A DNA stretch of 64,000 bases from Fructilactobacillus ixorae (GCF_024029915.1 NZ_CP097478.1:434001-498000); one strand, 5' to 3'. Positions 31,684-41,380 are shown, numbered from the stretch's first letter. Translations and numbers: made by a program. The notes: generated by a model not told the origin, from the sequence alone.

Positions 31684-31705
31684 GTTGCAAAGTTAGGTGG
31701 ATGAA

Positions 31706-32932
31706 ATGGAACGACAGGCAAAATTAGCAATCCTGGAACGGTTAGTCGGGTTTCAGACAACCGGGGGTAATGAATTAGCGGTTGCGCAGTACCTTCAGTC
31801 CGTATTAGCTGAACATGGAATTACCAGTGAACTTCAGGAACTGGGGAACCACCAGGCAAATTTAATTGCCGAAATTGGAACGGGCCAACAACCGGTGTTC
31901 ACGGTGAGTGGCCACTTAGACACCGTTGCGGTTGATGAAGCGGAATGGGCTACCGACCCATTTGAGCTGGTCCAAAAGGATGGCCAGTTCTATGGCAGTG
32001 GTGTGACTGATATGAAAGGGGGCGTGGCCGCCCTAGTGATTGCCATGATTGACCTCCATGATCACCAGGTCCCCTTACAGGGGACGCTGCGGTTAATGTT
32101 GACGGCCGGCGAGGAAGCCGATATGCACGGCTCGCGCAAGCTCCATGCTGACGGTGTGATGCGTGATTCTTCAGCGCTACTAATTGCTGAACCGACTGGG
32201 TACCGAACCGTGTATGCTAACAAGGGGGAAGTTGATTTTGTGGTGACCGCACTTGGTAAAGCGGCCCACAGCTCCCGTCCTAACTTTGGCATTAACGCCA
32301 TCCAGAATTTAATGGACTTTTTAGAAGTCGTTAAGACGAAGATTGAGCAGACAGCCACTGCGAACCCCGATCCCATCTTAGGGAAAACGACCTTTACGGT
32401 TGACTTATTTCGCGGTGGGATTCAAATCAATGCGATTCCAGCCAAGGCGGAAGCGCAGATCAATACCCGGATTGTTCCGGAGTACGATAACGAGGCGGTA
32501 ATTGCCGATTTTAAAGCCGTATTAGCCGACTTTAATGCGCACCACGAGGGGGAAATTCAAGTGAAATTATTGATGAACATTCCGCCGGTGGTTGCCAACC
32601 CCGATTCACGGTTGATTCACGAGATTATCAAGCTGGCCACGCCCTACATGCAACAGATGCACTACTCGGCGGAAGAACAGCAGCAGGGCGCTGAAATGCT
32701 TGCTAAGCAGGGTTTTAACCCATTTGCAACTGATCAATTGGAAGTGTTGAGTGCGGCGGGAGGAACGGATGCCTCAGAGTTGTTACGCGACGAGTTGCAA
32801 GGTGCTAACTACGCTGTGTTTGGTCCCGGGAACCCGCTTAAAATGCACCAAGCCAACGAATCTGCTTCGGTGCAAATGTGGTTTGATTTCATTGAAATTT
32901 ATGAGAAATTATTCGCACAATATTTGAACTAG
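31706..32932 (+). CDS. M20 family metallopeptidase / ArgE-DapE-type deacylase
   Basis: This is a second M20-type zinc amidohydrolase (408 residues), paralogous to the minus-strand gene at 28330-29478. Motifs are VSGHLDTVAVDE (His and Asp ligands) near residue 70, GSGVTDMKGGVAALV near residue 97, and TAGEEADMHGS with the catalytic Glu near residue 133. FGPGNPLKMHQANESA near the C terminus provides the last metal His. An insertion near residues 315-340 (YSAEEQQQGAEMLAKQGFNP) is absent from the paralogue. The ATG at 31706 follows AGGTGG (31695-31700). The natural substrate is not evident. Confidence 0.88.
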   Translation: MERQAKLAILERLVGFQTTGGNELAVAQYLQSVLAEHGITSELQELGNHQANLIAEIGTGQQPVFTVSGHLDTVAVDEAEWATDPFELVQKDGQFYGSGVTDMKGGVAALVIAMIDLHDHQVPLQGTLRLMLTAGEEADMHGSRKLHADGVMRDSSALLIAEPTGYRTVYANKGEVDFVVTALGKAAHSSRPNFGINAIQNLMDFLEVVKTKIEQTATANPDPILGKTTFTVDLFRGGIQINAIPAKAEAQINTRIVPEYDNEAVIADFKAVLADFNAHHEGEIQVKLLMNIPPVVANPDSRLIHEIIKLATPYMQQMHYSAEEQQQGAEMLAKQGFNPFATDQLEVLSAAGGTDASELLRDELQGANYAVFGPGNPLKMHQANESASVQMWFDFIEIYEKLFAQYLN

Positions 32933-32940
32933 GTTAGATC

Positions 32941-32969
32941 TGATCATTGGATAATGGTCGGTTTTTTGT
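32941..32969 (+). terminator. Weak Rho-independent terminator after the second M20 gene
   Basis: GATCATT / AATGGTC forms a short stem (one G-T pair) followed by GGTTTTTTG. Confidence 0.65.
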
Positions 32970-33023
32970 TGGAACAGTGGTTTAGGTACTAAAGACTGAT
33001 TTTAAAGGTTAGCGGAGGTAGCA

Positions 33024-33851
33024 ATGAAACATCGTGCATCACGATCTCAAGGATTTAAATGGATAGTGGGAATTTTAGTTGTGGTCGGTTTGGTGGGTTT
33101 AACGATAGGGGGATCCTATTTAGCCGCGCGCCAAGGCCAAAAGCAAGCGAAGAAAGTACCAGTCACTAGTAAAAAAGTGCAGAAAGGGACAAAGACCGGC
33201 AGTAATAAGCAGGTGACTGCTCCAACTGGGAAGCAAACAACCGCAGAGACCGGGTTTCTTCGGCAACCCTGGACCAAGCAAAGTGCCTTAGCCTTTTTAC
33301 AACGCGTGAATGATTCCTCCCAGGATGGGAATCGAACAGTTGGTGAGGATCTTGTGAATTATCAGGTTGCCCCTGCATCAGTCCAGAACTTTCCGGGAAA
33401 CAGTATCTTTGTTTTTGGAAATAATAAAAGTGGGGCTGGCGATGGGGGCGTACTCTTGACTAAAAATGTTAGTCAGGGAACCGTAACGCTGATTTTCGGG
33501 ACGGGAGCAGGATCAACTCCAGTAGAAAAAGTAATTGTGGATCCCACGAATTATCAAATTTTAGCCACCAGTGAAATTAATACCAATCAGGACATGTGGA
33601 CGTATTTTGGAGTTAAAAATTCAGTGGCTAAGGATGATGAGCAAGCTGATAATAGTGCAAGTGAAGCAAACGCTGACGATCAATCAGACACTAGTGCAGA
33701 TGAGCAAAATCACGATGACCAACCGGATGATAGCTCCGTCGATCAGGATCAAACTGATCATGATGGGGATACCTCTAATTCTGATAGCAAGCAATCGAAG
33801 CCAAGTGATACTTTTCAGTCAGCAAAAAATAATGAGGCCCATGATGATTAA
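33024..33851 (+). CDS. Hypothetical membrane-anchored protein with acidic tail
   Basis: I do not recognise a named family. The 275-residue product has a basic N terminus, one membrane helix (IVGILVVVGLVGLTIGGSYLA), a Lys/Thr-rich linker, a globular domain around residues 77-200 (starting FLRQPWTKQSALAFLQRVND) and a long Asp/Ser/Gln-rich acidic tail. The topology suggests an extracytoplasmic protein held by an uncleaved signal anchor. The globular part has the general look of small secreted Lactobacillaceae proteins; I cannot give a function. The ATG follows GGAGG with good spacing. The protein at 43364-44083 has the same layout (helix ending near SYALAR, then a Lys-rich linker). Confidence 0.75.
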   Translation: MKHRASRSQGFKWIVGILVVVGLVGLTIGGSYLAARQGQKQAKKVPVTSKKVQKGTKTGSNKQVTAPTGKQTTAETGFLRQPWTKQSALAFLQRVNDSSQDGNRTVGEDLVNYQVAPASVQNFPGNSIFVFGNNKSGAGDGGVLLTKNVSQGTVTLIFGTGAGSTPVEKVIVDPTNYQILATSEINTNQDMWTYFGVKNSVAKDDEQADNSASEANADDQSDTSADEQNHDDQPDDSSVDQDQTDHDGDTSNSDSKQSKPSDTFQSAKNNEAHDD

Positions 33852-34363
33852 AATGTGAAGCTAACTGATCATTAAAGCTATGGGAAACCGGCTTATGAGT
33901 TAATCAATATCTAAAATCAGAAAAACTCCTGTTTTGTGATTTTTGATAATATGATGTAGTTGATTTACGTACAAAAAATAATCAAAGCAAGCTCGTGAAA
34001 ATTCAGCGCTTTTAATTCTGAACTTGGGACGATCTCTGGTCATAAAAAAGTGCAACTAAAATTAGATTTTTGTCTAACTTTTAGGGGGACTATAAGTTGA
34101 AGTTATTTTCGATCCCGACTCTTTTTAGGTAAAAACATTTGGTCCCTTCCCCCATTAGCACCCCAAATGATAGAGCTAAGATAGGGAACCCGGTTCTTGA
34201 AAAAGTGATCGGGTTTTTGCTAACAAGCGAAGTTGGACAACTAATTAATTTACGTGCCTTAATTATTAAATTAGCATCGATTTTAAAATGTTGTGTACTT
34301 TGATGATAGCGGTTCTCAAATCTTTGCTTTATACTAGAACTAAATTAATGGGAGGTTAAACTA
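33852..34363 (+). other. Gene-free 512-base stretch with a relic of the hxlA leader
   Basis: No convincing gene was found here. Bases 33938-34004 resemble the hxlA promoter and start region at 41319-41390 (GATAATATG, ACGTA-AAAAAATAA and TGAAAATTCA in register), but the ribosome binding site is missing and ATG reads GTG. At 34187-34218 a hairpin (AACCCG / CGGGTT plus TTTTT) looks like an orphan terminator. The dld leader occupies the last roughly 60 bases. Confidence 0.6.
34187..34218 (+). terminator. Orphan Rho-independent terminator
   Basis: A six-base-pair stem AACCCG / CGGGTT with a 17-base loop is followed by TTTTT. No gene ends just before it. Confidence 0.5.
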
Positions 34364-36046
34364 ATGAGCGTAATCAGTGCTTTAAAAAGCGTCGTTGGTA
34401 ACCACTATGTGATTACTTCAAAAGGAAAATCATTAAAGTATCGGGAGGGGTACCGCTCGGGTCGTGGGGAGGCGTTGGCCGTGGTTAGACCAGGCTCGCT
34501 GCTAGAATTATGGAAGGTACTGCAAGTTGTTCAAGCTAACAATTTGATTGTCATTATGCAGGCAGCCAACACCGGTCTAACGGAAGGTTCAGTTCCAAGC
34601 CAAGTAGCTTATGATCGGGATGTAATTGTCATTAATGTGATGCGGCTTAAAGGATTGCAATTAATTGATAATAAGCAACAAGTGATTGCCTTTCCTGGGA
34701 CCACCTTGCATGAACTAGAAACAAAGTTAACTCAGGTGGGTCGAGATCCACATTCGGTAATTGGTTCTTCAAACATTGGAGCAACTGTAATTGGTGGAAT
34801 TAACAATAACTCCGGTGGCGCCTTGATTCAGCGAGGACCTGCTTATACAGAATTAGCGTTGTATGCACAAATTACAGCTGATGGAAAGCTTCAGCTAATT
34901 AATCATTTGGGAATTGAACTAGGAAAGACTCCAGAAGAAATTTTAACTAATTTGGAAAAGCATAATTATTCTGAACAGAACATTACCTTTAGTGACGAGC
35001 GGGTTGGTCATAATCGTGATTACGAAAAACGAGTGAGAGCGGTCGATTCCGGTAAACCAACGCGATACAATGCTGATCCACAAGAATTATATGAAGTTTC
35101 TGGCTCAGCTGAGAAGCTAGTTGCCTTTGCGGTGCGGTTAGATACATATCCAAAACCCCGACAGGAACGGGTGTTTTACATTGGGACCAATGATCCGGCG
35201 GTCTTGGAAAAGTTAAGAAGACATATTTTAACGAACTTTAAATCTTTACCGATTTCGGGAGAGTACATGCACCGTGAGGCCTATGATTTAGCCAAAAAGT
35301 ATGGTAAAGATTCTTTGATGGTCATTGATTATTTGGGAACGACCCCGTTACCATTCTTATTTAATTTTCGCGCGGCTACTGAAAGAATGTTGCACCATAT
35401 TCCAACTTTTAAGCCTGATTTTGTAGATCGGATGTTACAACGGTCCAGTTCTTTATTTCCAAATCAACTGCCGAAGCGCATGGAAGCATTCAGGAATAAA
35501 TACGAGCATTATTTACAATTAAAGGTCGCTGATGCTGGGATTGCTGAAGCCCAAGCCTATTTACGGGACTTAGCCCAATCAGACGAAATGGGATATTTTG
35601 AATGTACCCCTAAAGAAGCCAAACTTGCGGCAATTCATCGGTATGTGGCAGCGTCGGTACCAATTAGATATCAAGAAACCCACCAAAAGGAAGGAAATGA
35701 GATCTTACCGTTGGATGTCGCGCTTCCACGAAAAGAAGTAAATTGGTTTGAAACCCTTCCCAAGGAAATTGACGATAAAATTAAATATAAGTTATACTAT
35801 GGTCATTTTTTGGATCATGTAATGCACCAAGATTATATTTTACAGCCTGGCGTTGATCGTCATGAATTAAAAAAAGCCCTGTTAAAACGGTTTGATGACC
35901 GCGGAGCGCTTTATCCAGCGGAACATAACGTGGGACATTTATACCATGCACCAGAAGTTTTGGTGAACCATTATCAAAAAAACGATCCAACGAATACCTT
36001 TAATCCTGGAATCGGATTAACTTCGGTCAAGAAAAACTGGCAGTGA
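34364..36046 (+). CDS. dld: Quinone-dependent D-lactate dehydrogenase
   Basis: This is a flavoenzyme of the E. coli Dld type (560 residues here, about 571 in E. coli) that oxidises D-lactate to pyruvate and passes electrons to quinones at the membrane face. The FAD-binding domain shows IMQAANTGLTEGS near residue 65, then FPGTTLHEL and PHSVIGSSNIGATVIGGINN around residues 108-152. The Dld-specific C-terminal membrane-binding part is present, ending YPAEHNVGHLYHAP and DPTNTFNPGIG. It appears complete, starts at ATG 34364 after GGGAGG, and stands alone between terminators. Its presence hints at some respiratory capacity or quinone uptake, which is an inference. Confidence 0.92.
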   Translation: MSVISALKSVVGNHYVITSKGKSLKYREGYRSGRGEALAVVRPGSLLELWKVLQVVQANNLIVIMQAANTGLTEGSVPSQVAYDRDVIVINVMRLKGLQLIDNKQQVIAFPGTTLHELETKLTQVGRDPHSVIGSSNIGATVIGGINNNSGGALIQRGPAYTELALYAQITADGKLQLINHLGIELGKTPEEILTNLEKHNYSEQNITFSDERVGHNRDYEKRVRAVDSGKPTRYNADPQELYEVSGSAEKLVAFAVRLDTYPKPRQERVFYIGTNDPAVLEKLRRHILTNFKSLPISGEYMHREAYDLAKKYGKDSLMVIDYLGTTPLPFLFNFRAATERMLHHIPTFKPDFVDRMLQRSSSLFPNQLPKRMEAFRNKYEHYLQLKVADAGIAEAQAYLRDLAQSDEMGYFECTPKEAKLAAIHRYVAASVPIRYQETHQKEGNEILPLDVALPRKEVNWFETLPKEIDDKIKYKLYYGHFLDHVMHQDYILQPGVDRHELKKALLKRFDDRGALYPAEHNVGHLYHAPEVLVNHYQKNDPTNTFNPGIGLTSVKKNWQ

Positions 36047-36090
36047 AAAGTGCTGTTGCTAAGCACAGCAAGCTAATTTAATAGTTAACT

Positions 36091-36147
36091 GAAAGCATCT
36101 TCGCGATTAGTTCTGGATGGAGCTAATTATCACGAAGATGCTTTTTA
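36091..36147 (+). terminator. Rho-independent terminator after dld
   Basis: AGCATCTTCG ... CGAAGATGCT is followed by TTTTT. A large loop holds a secondary stem (TTAGTTC / GAGCTAA). Confidence 0.8.
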
Positions 36148-36223
36148 AATTGGCTAAATGCGCAATCAATGAGAATGAGCTTTCTTAATTTAAATGTGGT
36201 TAGATGATTATGAAGATTAGATA

Positions 36224-36410
36224 TTGTGAATATTTCATTATATATACTGTAAGTCTTGTTACTTGTGAAATTTTAAGTATTTTAGTATAGTGGTTTTCGG
36301 GCAAGAAACCGCTTACAAACACTTTTACCAACTGATTTCTTGTCTACTGTAGCGAATTTATGTTGTGAATTTTTCACTTAATTTAAACGTTAATGCTGAA
36401 TTATTGTGAA
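36224..36410 (+). promoter_or_regulatory. glp operon promoter with cre-like site and TTGTGAA repeats
   Basis: A -35 TTGTGA (36263-36268) and -10 TATAGT (36286-36291), 17 bases apart, precede glpK by about 135 bases. AGAAACCGCTTACA at 36304-36317 matches the catabolite-responsive element consensus at all but its first base, which suggests CcpA repression just after the start site. TTGTGAA occurs four times (36224, 36263, 36363, 36404); the third is part of an inverted repeat GTGAA-TTT-TTCAC. Confidence 0.65.
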
Positions 36411-36427
36411 AAGAAAGGATAGTAGCA

Positions 36428-37936
36428 ATGAATAAATATATTTTAGTAATTGACGAAGGGACAACTAGCGCACGGGCGATTATTTATGATCAAGCTGGGA
36501 AACCAGTCGCTAGTGATCAAAGAGAAATTACAATGTATTATCCACAACCAGGGTGGGTGGAACAAGATGCAAATGAAATTTGGCTGACAGTTCAAGCCGT
36601 AATGGCAACTGCTTTAATTAAAGCCAAACTGAATCCGGAGCAAATTTCTGGCATTGGGATTACTAATCAGAGAGAAACAACGGTCATTTGGGATCGAAAT
36701 AGTGGGCTACCGATTTACCACGCGGTTGTGTGGCAATCTCGCCAGACGGCGCCCCTTGCTGAACAATTGATTCATGATGGTTATACGGATCTAATTCAAG
36801 AAAAGACAGGTCTGATTATTGATGCGTATTTTTCCGCAACTAAGATTCGCTACGTTCTTGATCAGGTTTCTGGAGCACAGCAGCGGGCGGAAGCTGGTGA
36901 ATTATTATTTGGGACAATTGATAGTTGGCTATTATGGAAATTAACGGGAGGAGCCGTTCATGCTACTGACTATACCAACGCATCCAGAACAATGCTTTTT
37001 GATATTAATAAATTACGCTGGAGTCAGGAATTGTTAGACCTGTTACAAATTCCTAGCATTATGCTACCGGAAGTTAAAGATTCATCGGGGATTTTTGGTA
37101 AAACAATTCCGGAACATTTTTTTGGGGCAGCAATTCCCATTGCGGGCATAATCGGAGATCAGCAGGGTGCCTTATTTGGGCAATTAGCGCTTGTGCCTGG
37201 AGCGGTGAAAAATACTTACGGAACCGGATCTTTTATCGTGATGAACACCGGCAAAAAAAAGAATAAGAGTAAGAGTGGTTTGTTAACTACAATTGGATAT
37301 GCAATTAACGGTCAGATTACATATGCACTCGAGGGATCGGTCTTTGTATCGGGATCAGCAATTCAGTGGCTTCGGGATCAGATGAAACTAATAACTAAAA
37401 GTTCAGAAAGTGAAGCATTGGCCATCCAATCGAACAGTAACGATGAAATTTATGTGGTACCAGCCTTTACCGGACTGGGAGCGCCATATTGGAATCCGCA
37501 AGCACGCGGTGCGGTCTTTGGATTATCACGAGGGACTACGAGGGCTGATTTTGTAAAGGCAACGTTACAATCATTGGCATATCAAAGTCGTGACGTGGTA
37601 GACGCAATGATTAGTGATACTGGCATTCCATTAGCCAAGCTGCATGTTGATGGGGGAGCATCGCTAAATGATTACTTGATGCAATTTCAAGCTGATTTGT
37701 TGCAAAAAAAAGTGGTTCGTTCCAATGACGTTGAGACAACTTCCATCGGAGCAGCGTACTTAGCAGGACTAGCCACTGGCGTTTGGAAAGATGTTGCCGA
37801 GTTAAAGGAGTTGCAAAAGCAACCCCAAACCTTTACCCCGAAGTTAAATTCGAATGAAGTACAGCGATTGTATCGGGGCTGGCAAAAAGCAGTAAAGGCA
37901 ACCGAATTATTTAGTATGGAGGTTCAAAATGGTTAA
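36428..37936 (+). CDS. glpK: Glycerol kinase
   Basis: Glycerol kinase phosphorylates glycerol to sn-glycerol 3-phosphate with ATP (FGGY family, 502 residues, normal length). Motifs include the N-terminal phosphate-binding loop [24 protein letters not shown] near residue 80, the glycerol-binding region with [15 protein letters not shown], and the second ATP-binding region [10 protein letters not shown] followed by NTYGTGSF. The regulatory His found in PTS-phosphorylated Gram-positive GlpK normally lies in the region after [15 protein letters not shown]; here that loop reads [16 protein letters not shown], with no His. It is the first gene of the operon and overlaps glpO by 8 bases. Confidence 0.96.
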   Translation: MNKYILVIDEGTTSARAIIYDQAGKPVASDQREITMYYPQPGWVEQDANEIWLTVQAVMATALIKAKLNPEQISGIGITNQRETTVIWDRNSGLPIYHAVVWQSRQTAPLAEQLIHDGYTDLIQEKTGLIIDAYFSATKIRYVLDQVSGAQQRAEAGELLFGTIDSWLLWKLTGGAVHATDYTNASRTMLFDINKLRWSQELLDLLQIPSIMLPEVKDSSGIFGKTIPEHFFGAAIPIAGIIGDQQGALFGQLALVPGAVKNTYGTGSFIVMNTGKKKNKSKSGLLTTIGYAINGQITYALEGSVFVSGSAIQWLRDQMKLITKSSESEALAIQSNSNDEIYVVPAFTGLGAPYWNPQARGAVFGLSRGTTRADFVKATLQSLAYQSRDVVDAMISDTGIPLAKLHVDGGASLNDYLMQFQADLLQKKVVRSNDVETTSIGAAYLAGLATGVWKDVAELKELQKQPQTFTPKLNSNEVQRLYRGWQKAVKATELFSMEVQNG

Positions 37937-39746
37937 ATTTTCTTTCAAGCAACGGGATGAGTTAGTGACTAAATTAAAGCAAACCGATTTTGACGTAGTT
38001 ATTATTGGTGGTGGGATCACAGGGGCAGGAATTGCAGTTCAAGCAGCTGGGGCCGGTTTAAAAACGGCCTTAATTGAAATGCAGGATTTTGCCGAAGGAA
38101 CTAGTAGTCGATCTACCAAATTGGTGCACGGAGGAATTCGGTATTTAAAAACCTTCGATGTCGACGTGGTTAAAGATACCGTCCAGGAGCGTGCACGGGT
38201 GCAAAGAATTGCTCCGCACATTCCTAGAGCAGCTAAAATGCTAATGCCAATTTATAAAGATCCGGATGCAACCTTCACCCCGTTAGGGATTAAAGTGGCG
38301 ATGGCGATTTACGATCAATTATCAGGAATTTCCGTAAATAGTCCCGCTTCGCATCGATTTTTAAATGCTCAAGAAGCGCAGGAATATTTGCCTCAAATTA
38401 ACTCAACTAAGCTAGCAGGATTAGCAATTTACCTTGACTACAAAAATAATGATGCGCGCTTGACAATTGATAATCTGAAACAGGCGGTTGATGATGGGGC
38501 AATTGCAGTTAGTCATTTACAGGCAACTGAAATTGCCAATGATGGCGATCTGAAAGTTGTGACTGCAATTGATGAGCTTTCACAAACCGCGGTTCAAATT
38601 CGCAGTAAGCTGGTGATTAACGCTTCCGGTCCGTGGTTCGATCAAGTGGCTCGGTTAGCAGACCAGCAGCATCAACCTAAAATTAGGGGGACTAAAGGGA
38701 TTCATTTAGTTGTTGACACTGCGGTTTTAAACGTACCAGAGACCGTTTACTTTGATTCAGGTCATCACGATGGCCGAATGATTTTTGTAATTCCCCGATT
38801 TGGCAAAACCTATTTTGGGACTACCGATACTGATTATCGGGGAGATTATCGTAATCCAGAGGTGGAACCTGCTGATGTTAATTATCTTTTAAGTGCCATT
38901 AATCACCATTTTCCAAGCACTAACGTTACCTTAGCAGATGTAGAAAGCAGTTGGGTTGGGATTCGGCCGTTAATTGGAACTGGTGATTATAACGGTAATA
39001 CGCAAAAGAAAAATCTGAATGATTCACAAATTAGAGAAGTAAGCCAAAAAATCCAAGCTTACTTTGAACATAAAGTGTCAATTGAACAATTAGATCAATA
39101 TTTAACCACCAGGTTATCTCCTGATAAAAGTGCGTCCCAAGTTTCTCGCGGGTTTCAAATTAAACTGGATAATGGAGTTGTCAATGTTTCAGGAGGGAAA
39201 TTAACTGATTATCGACTAATGGCACAAATGGCAATGGAACAGGTGAAAACGTACTTTCAAACGCATTGGAACTATTTGATTAAGTTAATTGATTCCACCG
39301 AATATCAAATTTCGGGAGGTCATTTTGATCCGACCAAAGTGGAATTAAACTTGGAGCGCTTTGCTAAAATCCTAATGGACACAGGACTTAATTCGAAAAC
39401 GGCTAGTAGAATTGCTTCTTTGTTTGGGTCCAATGCACTTAAAATTGCTGACTATGTCAAAACTGGTCGCCAAGCACCCGGATTAACGTTGGCGGAAACT
39501 AGCGTTTTGAACTATTCATTAGATTATGAAATGGTGGTGCGCCCCATTGACTTTTTCTTACGTCGTACTAACTATTTGTTGTTTGATCCAACCCGAATGG
39601 AGCAAATTCAGGAAGCTGTAATTACCGAAATGAGTTACCAACTTGGTTGGGATCTTGAAACAGAACGAGCAATGCGTTCTGAATACTACCGAATCCGTGA
39701 CGTAATTCAATTACGGCAATTAAAGGAGAATCAGGATGATGAGTAA
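37929..39746 (+). CDS. glpO: FAD-dependent glycerol-3-phosphate oxidase/dehydrogenase (GlpO type)
   Basis: This enzyme oxidises glycerol 3-phosphate to dihydroxyacetone phosphate. The FAD motif [20 protein letters not shown] is at about residues 20-39, followed by [20 protein letters not shown]. At 605 residues it is longer than the 501-residue E. coli GlpD and carries the roughly 50-residue insertion before the flavin domain end (around [20 protein letters not shown], near residues 365-385) that marks LAB alpha-glycerophosphate oxidases. These use oxygen and form hydrogen peroxide, so I assign GlpO, but GlpD-like electron transfer is not excluded. It overlaps glpK by 8 and tpiA by 11 bases. 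Confidence 0.9.
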   Translation: MVKFSFKQRDELVTKLKQTDFDVVIIGGGITGAGIAVQAAGAGLKTALIEMQDFAEGTSSRSTKLVHGGIRYLKTFDVDVVKDTVQERARVQRIAPHIPRAAKMLMPIYKDPDATFTPLGIKVAMAIYDQLSGISVNSPASHRFLNAQEAQEYLPQINSTKLAGLAIYLDYKNNDARLTIDNLKQAVDDGAIAVSHLQATEIANDGDLKVVTAIDELSQTAVQIRSKLVINASGPWFDQVARLADQQHQPKIRGTKGIHLVVDTAVLNVPETVYFDSGHHDGRMIFVIPRFGKTYFGTTDTDYRGDYRNPEVEPADVNYLLSAINHHFPSTNVTLADVESSWVGIRPLIGTGDYNGNTQKKNLNDSQIREVSQKIQAYFEHKVSIEQLDQYLTTRLSPDKSASQVSRGFQIKLDNGVVNVSGGKLTDYRLMAQMAMEQVKTYFQTHWNYLIKLIDSTEYQISGGHFDPTKVELNLERFAKILMDTGLNSKTASRIASLFGSNALKIADYVKTGRQAPGLTLAETSVLNYSLDYEMVVRPIDFFLRRTNYLLFDPTRMEQIQEAVITEMSYQLGWDLETERAMRSEYYRIRDVIQLRQLKENQDDE

Positions 39747-40521
39747 CCGGTTACCGCTAATTTTGGCTAATTGGAAAATGAATAAGAATCGTAGCGAGAT
39801 TCGTGAATTCCTGCAAGCAATCACGGGAAAGTTGCCATTGACCGATTTACTGCAAGTGGGCGTGGCAGCACAAAGTGTTTACCTAGAAAAGATGGTTGAT
39901 TATGTTAAGCAACATCAAGTGCCATTGGACATTTTTTCTGAAAACTTATTTTATGTTAATCACGGGTCTTACACCGGAGAAACTTCCCCAGCTGCCCTGG
40001 TTGATATTGGTGTGAAAGGGTCCATCATTGGTCACTACGAACGAAGAAAATTATTTAAAGAAAGTAATGGTGCGGTTGGACTAAAAGTGGCTGCTAGTTT
40101 AGGCAATGGGTTGTTACCGGTCGTGGCCATCTCGGAGGATACCGCTACCTACGATCCTAATGACATTGAGATGTCTCCATTGACAGAAATTGCAATTTCT
40201 TTTGCAGGGATTGATAAGAAGTGGGCGAGTAAAATTGTGATTGCTTACGAGCCAGCGTGGGCAATTGGCTCTGATCGGACCCCAACGTTAACAGAAATTG
40301 AACACGCTGCTAAGGTGATTCGCAAGTCATTAACCTTTATTTTTGGATCTACGTCCGCTAATCAAATTAGAATTCAATATGGGGGAGCAGTTACTCCCCA
40401 CAATGCAAAGGCAATCTTTGCATTGCCCAATATTGATGGCTTGTTAATTGGTCGTTCATCATTAGCAGCAGATAATTTTTTACGTATTATTGATGATGTT
40501 TTAGCGGTTGAAAGGGGGTAG
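39736..40521 (+). CDS. tpiA: Triosephosphate isomerase paralogue in the glycerol operon
   Basis: The 261-residue TIM-barrel protein interconverts dihydroxyacetone phosphate and glyceraldehyde 3-phosphate. Key residues are visible: Asn and Lys in ANWKMNK near residue 12, the catalytic His in GHYERRKLF (normally GHSERR) near residue 100, and the catalytic Glu in YEPAWAIG near residue 170, with the flexible loop and IQYGGAVTPHNA afterward. Located directly after glpO, it would feed DHAP from glycerol into glycolysis. Many lactobacilli keep a main tpiA in the gapA-pgk cluster, so this may be a second copy. Two adjacent ATGs (39736 and 39739) are possible starts. Confidence 0.9.
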   Translation: MMSNRLPLILANWKMNKNRSEIREFLQAITGKLPLTDLLQVGVAAQSVYLEKMVDYVKQHQVPLDIFSENLFYVNHGSYTGETSPAALVDIGVKGSIIGHYERRKLFKESNGAVGLKVAASLGNGLLPVVAISEDTATYDPNDIEMSPLTEIAISFAGIDKKWASKIVIAYEPAWAIGSDRTPTLTEIEHAAKVIRKSLTFIFGSTSANQIRIQYGGAVTPHNAKAIFALPNIDGLLIGRSSLAADNFLRIIDDVLAVERG

Positions 40522-40525
40522 ACTA

Positions 40526-41233
40526 ATGAAACTAAAAATCTTTGGTGAAACAGTTGGGACTGGATTACTAATCTATTTTGGAACTGGCTTGTTAATTTTT
40601 GGCCCGCCATTTCCAGATTTGCTTGGTCCAGCAATTGGCTGGGGCTTCACGCTTGCAGTTTTAATTTATGTCATCGGTCCGCTTTCAGGTGCTCATCTGA
40701 ATCCGGCGGTAACACTAACAATGTTTCTAACGAATCGAATGTCCGGAAAAGAAGCTTTAATCTTTGTCGGTTCCCAGTTATTAGGCGGTTTACTAGGTGA
40801 ACTAGCGGTTGTTGGTACATATACTTCTTGGTTGCAGCAGCAAGGACAAAGTTGGCAAACGATGGTTACTAAAAATAATTTAGGTGGAACCGTTTTTCCC
40901 CATCTTTCTCCAGTGGTCGCTTTTTTAACTGAGATTTTATTGACAGCTACTTTACTCTTAGTGATTTTAGTTTTAAATCATGCACGTACTAATATGTATG
41001 CGATTCAATCACCAATTGCCGTTGGATTAACTGTGTTTGTATTAGTAATTGTTGGCGGAAACTTAACCGGGGCTTCAATGAATCCGATTCGGTCATTTTT
41101 TCCAGCAATTTTCGCCGGTGGGTTAGCCTTACAGTCCATCTGGCTGTATCTTCTTGCACCATTTGTGGGTGTATTGGTAGCGGTTTGGATTAATCGCTTT
41201 ATCCTTAAACCAGAATTAAAAATAACCAGATAA
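40526..41233 (+). CDS. glpF: Glycerol uptake facilitator, MIP family
   Basis: This 235-residue aquaglyceroporin has six hydrophobic segments and two half-helix signature loops: AHLNPAVTLTMF near residue 58 (canonical NPA) and GASMNPIRSFFPA near residue 180. The second loop has NPI instead of NPA and Ser in place of the Asp that follows Arg in GlpF-type channels (NPARD), so its selectivity may differ. The ATG at 40526 follows AAGGGGG; an in-frame TTG at 40508 lies inside tpiA and is not used. It is the last gene of the operon, closed by a strong terminator. Confidence 0.9.
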   Translation: MKLKIFGETVGTGLLIYFGTGLLIFGPPFPDLLGPAIGWGFTLAVLIYVIGPLSGAHLNPAVTLTMFLTNRMSGKEALIFVGSQLLGGLLGELAVVGTYTSWLQQQGQSWQTMVTKNNLGGTVFPHLSPVVAFLTEILLTATLLLVILVLNHARTNMYAIQSPIAVGLTVFVLVIVGGNLTGASMNPIRSFFPAIFAGGLALQSIWLYLLAPFVGVLVAVWINRFILKPELKITR

Positions 41234-41247
41234 ACATTGATAGAACG

Positions 41248-41280
41248 TCTCACTAACTAATTAGTTGGTGAGATTTTTTT
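41248..41280 (+). terminator. Rho-independent terminator of the glp operon
   Basis: TCTCACTAACT / AGTTGGTGAGA (one G-T pair) is followed by seven T. Confidence 0.9.
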
Positions 41281-41380
41281 GCATTTAACTGCCATCATTT
41301 GGGGCATTTGTTTTTCAAATTTTCGGATAATATGCTACAGTTAATTCACGTATAAAAAATAAGTAAAGGGAGAATAACTC

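Noticed and set aside
34060..34120. Insertion-sequence end (GTGCAACTAAAATTAGATTT with a weak inverted repeat)
   Set aside because: There is no transposase remnant, no matching second end and no target duplication visible nearby.
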